From positions 806,001 through 870,000 of the forward strand of contig CAVQMN010000004.1 of the NCBI GenBank assembly GCA_963713625.1: DNA of 64,000 nucleotides, written 5' to 3'. Source of the stretch: Bog-756 sp963713625. Its GTDB lineage: Bacteria; Actinomycetota; Acidimicrobiia; Acidimicrobiales; RAAP-2. The notes below the pieces were generated by a model. The model was not told where the DNA came from. It searched no databases and saw only the letters and a list, made by a program, of their open reading frames with translations. The position numbers were made by a program, and so were the translations under genes. Positions 59,625 through 64,000 of the stretch are shown here, piece by piece (the first letter of the stretch is position 1; each line of letters opens with the position of its first letter).

Positions 59625-60744
59625 ATGGCCATAACCGCACGAGTGACGAAGGCCGGCACCGTCTACGACGTCAGGCTCCGTGATCCCCTGGGACGTGAGT
59701 ACTCACGGACCTTTCCCACGAAAAAGGCAGCACAACAGTTCGAGCACGTCGAGCGGGCCGACAGGGCCCGGGGGGGCTGGATCGATCCTCGCCGTTCCAG
59801 CGTCAGGTTTCGGGACGTGGCCGAAGAATGGATGGTTTCCAACCCGGGCAAGAAGCCCTCATCCCTCGCTCGTGATCGCTCCACCCTTGATGTCCACATC
59901 CTGCCAGAGCTCGGCGACTGGGCCGTGGGCCAGATCGCACCTGCTGATGTTCAGCGTCTCGTACGGACGTGGTCATCGAAACTTGCGCCACGCTCAGTTC
60001 GGCGTCGGTACGCGGTGCTTCGGGCAGTGTTGACCTTCGCGGTAGACACCGATCGGATCGCCCGTTCGCCGTGCCGCAGGATCAAGCTCCCTGAAGTCGA
60101 ACCGGTGCGGCACCGTATCGTCGCCCCGAATGAACTCCAGCGGCTTGCTGGCGCAGTGGGCGAGAGCTCAGGGGCAATGGTCTATCTGGCCGCTGTCCTC
60201 GGAATGCGGTGGGGAGAGTGCGCGGGGCTGAAGGTTGGGGCTATCGACTTCGCCTCCAGCACGGTAGCCATCGTCTCCCAGTTGACCCGCGGCCACAAAG
60301 GGGCAATCGTCAATGGCGCACCCAAGTGGCAGAGTCACCGAACCATCGCCGCTCCGCAGGCGCTGATGGACATGCTTTCTGAGCACCTGCGCATCCGGGG
60401 TTTGTCGGGCGGAGACACCGATGACTATGTGTTTGTCGCTCCAGATGGGCGGGAACTTCACTATTCCAACTGGCGCCAGCGCGGTCTGGAACCCGGCCCT
60501 GACCTCAGTCGGGCTCGAGGGACTTACTTTTCACGCACTCCGCCATGCCAATACCACGGCGATGGTTGCCCTCAGCGTCGACATCAAGACTGCGCAGGTC
60601 CGGGTGGGGCACAGGCGTGCCTCGACCCTCCTCGACATCTATGCCCAGGCCACCACTGCCGGAGACCGCAGGGCGGCTGACGAGCTGGGTCTGCACTTCT
60701 TGGGCCACGAAGACGGCAGTCAAGACGACGGCCTCGCGGGATAA
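59625..60744 (+). pseudogene. Tyrosine integrase interrupted by a one-base insertion
   Basis: With base 60483 (one of GG) removed, the frame gives 372 residues. These comprise an N-terminal AP2-like arm region (VYDVRLRDPLGREYSRTFPTKKAAQQF), a SAM-like core-binding domain (SLARDRSTLDVHILPELGDW), and a catalytic domain. The catalytic Arg in LGMRWGECAGL precedes the lesion. The HALRH box, the VGHRR box and the Tyr in LLDIYAQ follow it in the other frame. As written, the protein loses these residues and gains ~60 unrelated ones, so it should be inactive. The ATG at 59625 follows GAGGAG. Confidence 0.85.
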
Positions 60745-60813
60745 ACGTGGGATGGAGCCGAAATTGACCCGCCCGGCCCGCAACACTCCAGGCGATCTAC
60801 CAGGACGAACGAC

Positions 60814-60890
60814 TGGTGGGGCTAGCAAGAATCGAACTTGCGACCTCAGCATTATCAGTGCTGCGCTCTAACCGACTGAGCTATAGCCCC
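60814..60890 (-). tRNA. tRNA-Ile(GAT)
   Basis: Read leftward: acceptor GGGGCTA pairing with TAGCCCC, D-arm GCTC/GAGC, anticodon stem CAGCA/TGCTG with loop CTGATAA (anticodon GAT), T-arm with TTCGATT, discriminator A and encoded CCA. It lies directly downstream of gyrA. Its 3' half, from the anticodon loop on, is the attR repeat, so that half including CCA was supplied by the integrated element. Confidence 0.97.
60816..60859 (-). repeat. attR: repeat inside the intact tRNA-Ile
   Basis: Identical to 55052-55095 over 44 bases, spanning the anticodon loop to the 3' end of the tRNA plus one base. Integration kept the tRNA functional. Confidence 0.9.
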
Positions 60891-60953
60891 GCAATCCGGT
60901 GCACGACGCTACACCACGCCCCGAACCGGCCCAAGTTGCGGAGGAGTAAAGGC

Positions 60954-63440
60954 TTAGGAGTCGCCCTCGACCTCGCCGGCCACCGCCGCCACGGCAGCCA
61001 CGGCGTCACCTCCGTCGAGGTTCATGACCCGGACACCGGTCGCGTCACGACCCTGCGAAGCGATTTCACGCACCGCGGTCCGGATCACGATCCCCGACGT
61101 CGAGATGAGCAGGATCTCGTCCTCCAGTCCGGCCATGAAGGCGGCGACCACCCGGCCCCGCTTGGCTGTCAACCGGATCCCGCGCACCCCCTGGCCGCCC
61201 CTGACCTGCCGGTTGAAGCGCTCCAACTTGGTCCGCTTGCCGTATCCGGCGTCGGTGACCAACAAGATGTCGGCTTCGTCCCGGGCGACATCGCACGACA
61301 CCACCTGATCACCGGACTTCAGGCGCACACCTCGGACACCGGCCGCGTCGCGGCCCATGGGGCGGACGTCCTGCTCGGAGAAGCGGATGGTCATGCCTGA
61401 CTGGGTCACCAGGAACACGTCGTCCTCGCCTCGGGTCTCGACCACCCGTACCAGCTCATCTCCGTCCCGCAGGTTGATGGCGATGAACCCTTCGCGGCGC
61501 GACTTGTCGTACTCGCTGAACGAGGTCTTTTTGACCTGACCCATTTTGGTACTGAACACGAGATAGTTCTCGGCCGGGAAGTCGCGGGTACCGATGATGG
61601 CCTGAATGCTCTCGTTCGGGGCGAGGGGGAGCAGGTTGACGATGGCCGTACCGCGGGCGGTCCGCTCCTTCATGGGAATCTCCAGGGCCCGCAGCCGAAA
61701 CACCCGGCCCCGGTTGGAGAACAGGAGGAGATGGGCGTGTGCCGACGTATGGACCACGTCGTCGATGAGGTCCTCTTCCTTCAGCTTCGCGCCCTGTACG
61801 CCTCGGCCACCCCGACCCTGGGTGCGGAAGGCGTCGGCCGACACGGCCTTGATGTAGCCGGCCCGACTCATGGTGACAACCAGCTCCTCGTCGTCGACCA
61901 GGTCCTCCACGTTCATGTCCCCCGGGTCGTGGGTGATCACCGTGCGACGGTCGTTGGCGAACTTCTCGCGGATCTCTCCGAGTTCGGTGGCGATCACCCC
62001 CCGCAGCTTGGCCGGATCGCTCAGGATCGACTCCAGCTCGGCGATCTCTTCGAGGAGTTTGGCCATCTCCTCTTCGAGGTTGGTCCGGCCCAGTCGGGTG
62101 AGCCGCGACAACGTCATGTCGAGGATGTGGTTGGCCTGCTCCTCGGAGAACTCGAAGGGCTCGGCCTGCAGGGTCCCGAGGGCGGCGGCGCGGTCGTCCG
62201 AGCCCCGGATGGCGGCGATGACCGCATCGAGCATGTCGATGGCTTTGAGCAGGCCCTCGACCACGTGCGCCCGGGCCTGGGCCTTGTTCAACAGGAACTG
62301 CGAGCGGCGTGTCACCACCTCGACCTGATGGGCCACGTAGTGGGTCAGGATCTGAGCCAGATTGAGCGTCCTCGGCACACCGTCCACCAGCGCCACCGCG
62401 TTGACACTGAAGGTGGTCTGCATCGGCGTCTGCTTGAACAGGTTGTTGAGGACCACGTTGGCGTTGGCATCCCGCTTGAGCCTGATCACCAGCCTGGTCA
62501 TCCCGCCCGAGGAATCGTCCTGGGCCTCGGCGATACCGTCGAGGTCCCCAGCCCGGACCAGGTCCTCGATCTTCTTCGAGACCGAGGCGATCGACGCCTG
62601 GTACGGCATCTCCGTGACCACGATGCGGGTCTCGCCGGCCCGGCCCTCTTCGACTTCGGCCACCGCCCGCATCTTGATCGAGCCCCTGCCGGTGCGAAGT
62701 GCATCCAGGATGCCCTGTCGGCCCAGGATCAGCCCGCCGGTGGGGAAATCGGGGCCCTTGACGAAGGCCATGAGGTCGTCCGGGGTGGCGTCAGGATGCT
62801 CCAGCAGGTGAACGGTGGCGTCGATCGCCTCACCCAGATTGTGGGGCGGGATGTTGGTGGCCATGCCCACCGCGATGCCCTGCGATCCATTGACCAGCAT
62901 GTTGGGGAAGCGCGCCGGCAGGACGGTCGGCTCTTCAGAGGTGGCGTCGTAGTTGGCCACGAAATCGACGGTTTCCTGGTCGATGCCGTGCATGAGCTCG
63001 AGGGCCAAAGCCCCGAGGCGGCATTCGGTGTACCGCATGGCCGCCGGCCCCTCGTCGGGCCCGGTCCCCCCGAAGTTCCCGTGGCCGTCGATGAGAGGGT
63101 GGCGCATGGAGAAGTCCTGGACCATCCGGGCCAGGGCCTCGTAGATGGCCGAGTCACCGTGGGGGTGGTAGGAGCCCATCACGTCGCCGACCACCTTGGC
63201 GCACTTGTTCCGGGGTCGGTCGGGCAGCAGACGCTGGTCGTACATCGAATAGAGGATCCGGCGGTGCACGGGCTTCAGGCCGTCGCGCACGTCCGGAAGC
63301 GCCCGCGAGACGATGACCGACATCGAATACTCGAGGAAGGAACGCTCCATCTCCTCTTGGATCTCGATCGGCTCGATGAACCCCGAGATCTCCTCGTCGG
63401 TGCCCGATCCCCCGGTACCGTCGTTGTCACGTCCTGGCAT
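60954..63440 (-). CDS. gyrA: DNA gyrase subunit A
   Basis: An 828-residue DNA gyrase A subunit: DNA-breaking winged helix with the catalytic Tyr in MRYTECRLG, the quinolone-resistance region HPHGDSAIYEALARM, tower and coiled-coil domains, and a C-terminal six-bladed domain with the GyrA-box (QGRGGRG). With GyrB it introduces negative supercoils using ATP. At the E. coli Ser83 position it has Ser; at the Asp87 position it has Glu. The start follows AGGACTTAGGA. gyrB lies 77 bases upstream on the same strand. Confidence 0.98.
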   Translation of the reverse strand: MPGRDNDGTGGSGTDEEISGFIEPIEIQEEMERSFLEYSMSVIVSRALPDVRDGLKPVHRRILYSMYDQRLLPDRPRNKCAKVVGDVMGSYHPHGDSAIYEALARMVQDFSMRHPLIDGHGNFGGTGPDEGPAAMRYTECRLGALALELMHGIDQETVDFVANYDATSEEPTVLPARFPNMLVNGSQGIAVGMATNIPPHNLGEAIDATVHLLEHPDATPDDLMAFVKGPDFPTGGLILGRQGILDALRTGRGSIKMRAVAEVEEGRAGETRIVVTEMPYQASIASVSKKIEDLVRAGDLDGIAEAQDDSSGGMTRLVIRLKRDANANVVLNNLFKQTPMQTTFSVNAVALVDGVPRTLNLAQILTHYVAHQVEVVTRRSQFLLNKAQARAHVVEGLLKAIDMLDAVIAAIRGSDDRAAALGTLQAEPFEFSEEQANHILDMTLSRLTRLGRTNLEEEMAKLLEEIAELESILSDPAKLRGVIATELGEIREKFANDRRTVITHDPGDMNVEDLVDDEELVVTMSRAGYIKAVSADAFRTQGRGGRGVQGAKLKEEDLIDDVVHTSAHAHLLLFSNRGRVFRLRALEIPMKERTARGTAIVNLLPLAPNESIQAIIGTRDFPAENYLVFSTKMGQVKKTSFSEYDKSRREGFIAINLRDGDELVRVVETRGEDDVFLVTQSGMTIRFSEQDVRPMGRDAAGVRGVRLKSGDQVVSCDVARDEADILLVTDAGYGKRTKLERFNRQVRGGQGVRGIRLTAKRGRVVAAFMAGLEDEILLISTSGIVIRTAVREIASQGRDATGVRVMNLDGGDAVAAVAAVAGEVEGDS

Positions 63441-63517
63441 TCCTAAGTCCTATCTGCGTTTCTCAAAAGGGTCATTGGATCGGTCGTCTTCGCCCGGGCC
63501 GCTCCATCGGGCGTCGA

Positions 63518-64000
63518 CTAGATGTCGAGGAACCGCACGTCCTTGGCATTGGTCTGGATGAACTGGCGGCGGAGGTCGACGTCCTCACCCATCAGTACCG
63601 AGCAGACCTCGTCGGCGATGGCCGCCTGCTCCACCGCTATCTGCAGGAGGGAGCGCTTGCCCGGATCCATGGTGGTGTCGCGCAGTTCGGCGTAGTCCAT
63701 CTCGCCGAGGCCCTTCAGCCGCTGGAAGTCCTTGGTGTGGTTGGGGTTTTCGAGGAGGAAGGCGGCCTTGGCCGCGTCGTCCTTCAGGTACGCCTTCTCC
63801 TTGCCCACCTCGGTCGAGTACAGCGGCGGCTGGGCCACATAGACGAAGCCCCCCTCGACGAGCGGCTTCATCTGGCGGAAGAAGAAGGTGAGCAGCAAGG
63901 TCCGGATGTGCGAGCCGTCCACGTCGGCATCGGCGAGGATGATGATCTTGTGGTAGCGGATCTTCGTGACGTCGAAGTCCTCGGCCAACCCGGCGCCGAT
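63518..64000 (-). CDS. gyrB: DNA gyrase subunit B, C-terminal part (runs off the window)
   Basis: The last 160 residues of GyrB: the Toprim metal site in IIILADADVDGSHIRTLLLTFFFRQM, YVAQPPLY, and the tail domain QRLKGLGEMDYAELRDTTMDP, ending DVRFLDI. The beginning lies beyond position 64000. It precedes gyrA in the same direction. Confidence 0.97.
   Translation of the reverse strand: MGAGLAEDFDVTKIRYHKIIILADADVDGSHIRTLLLTFFFRQMKPLVEGGFVYVAQPPLYSTEVGKEKAYLKDDAAKAAFLLENPNHTKDFQRLKGLGEMDYAELRDTTMDPGKRSLLQIAVEQAAIADEVCSVLMGEDVDLRRQFIQTNAKDVRFLDI

Larger units (their letters stand above)
55052..60859 (+). mobile_element. Integrated element in tRNA-Ile(GAT), AICE-like and decayed
   Basis: A ~5.8-kb segment bounded by 44-bp perfect direct repeats. 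The right copy is part of the intact tRNA-Ile and the left is a 3'-half fragment. It carries repSA-type, xis and int genes in the order seen in actinomycete integrative elements, with int next to the tRNA. There is no transfer (Tra/FtsK-like) gene. RepSA is 5'-truncated and Int has a frameshift, so it is probably immobile. Cargo: a phosphoesterase, a small Cys protein and a propeller-like repeat gene. Confidence 0.85.

Noticed and set aside
60505..60852. Minus-strand frame starting MLRSQVRFLLAP
   Set aside because: Another familiar spurious product, from tRNA sequence; it also lies antisense to the integrase.
60816..61400. Plus-strand frame starting GLARIELATSALSVLRSNRLSYSP
   Set aside because: This is the well-known false translation of antisense tRNA-Ile; it overlaps the tRNA and gyrA.

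Overview
The window is GC-rich actinobacterial DNA: GTG starts are common, genes are tightly packed, and third codon positions are mostly G or C. A gyrB-gyrA pair reads leftward at the right edge, followed by a tRNA-Ile(GAT). That arrangement is typical of actinobacteria and usually lies close to the chromosomal origin, so the origin is probably just beyond the right end (inference). F420-type luciferase-family oxidoreductases, RepSA/Xis/Int integrative-element genes, and secreted proteins built from GYWLxxxDGGVFxFGDA repeats suggest class Acidimicrobiia or a relative. That placement comes from family knowledge, not from a search.

Layout. 0.15-3.0 kb: a split dikinase-like phosphotransferase in two genes, the second carrying a cyclic-nucleotide-binding domain. 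3.1-6.5 kb: a NarL-type response regulator and a long frame joining a degenerate kinase to an intact kinase, with a degenerate receiver gene on the opposite strand inside the junction. 6.8-8.8 kb: a sugar isomerase and an Idh/MocA oxidoreductase joined by a triplicated start-codon segment. 8.8-18.8 kb: a secreted S15-type hydrolase, a DUF480 protein, a secreted pentapeptide/FN3 protein, an ArsR-AHSA1 fusion and a membrane-anchored GH31 glycosidase. 18.9-33 kb: amidohydrolase and aldolase, two MFS transporters with extra regulatory domains (cNMP-binding; winged helix), a TetR regulator, a Baeyer-Villiger-type monooxygenase, pirin, a RodZ-like protein and CtaG. 33-42.6 kb: carbonic anhydrase, HAD phosphatase, a likely catabolic group (LLM, EthD-like, SRPBCC, acyl-CoA ligase, amidohydrolase, nitroreductase), two bacterial PH-domain membrane proteins and two tiny genes. 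42.9-50.3 kb: GH38 mannosidase, a membrane protein, a second LLM, a RibD-C protein and an ArsR / small membrane protein / AlkZ-like operon. 50.5-54.1 kb: a 1216-residue secreted protein ending in six 42-residue propeller-like repeats.

55,052-60,859 is an integrated element of about 5.8 kb, bounded by 44-bp direct repeats of the 3' half of tRNA-Ile. It carries a 5'-truncated RepSA-type replication gene, an excisionase, and an integrase broken by one extra base before its catalytic His and Tyr residues. It also carries a phospholipase-C-like phosphoesterase, a small HxHCxxC protein, and a six-repeat relative of the nearby 1216-residue protein, itself broken by one extra base. It looks like a decaying, transfer-deficient relative of actinomycete integrative elements.

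Across the window, eight genes have a TANNNT box 6-8 bases upstream of their start codon, which points to frequent leaderless transcription. No CRISPR array, transposase or rRNA gene was seen.
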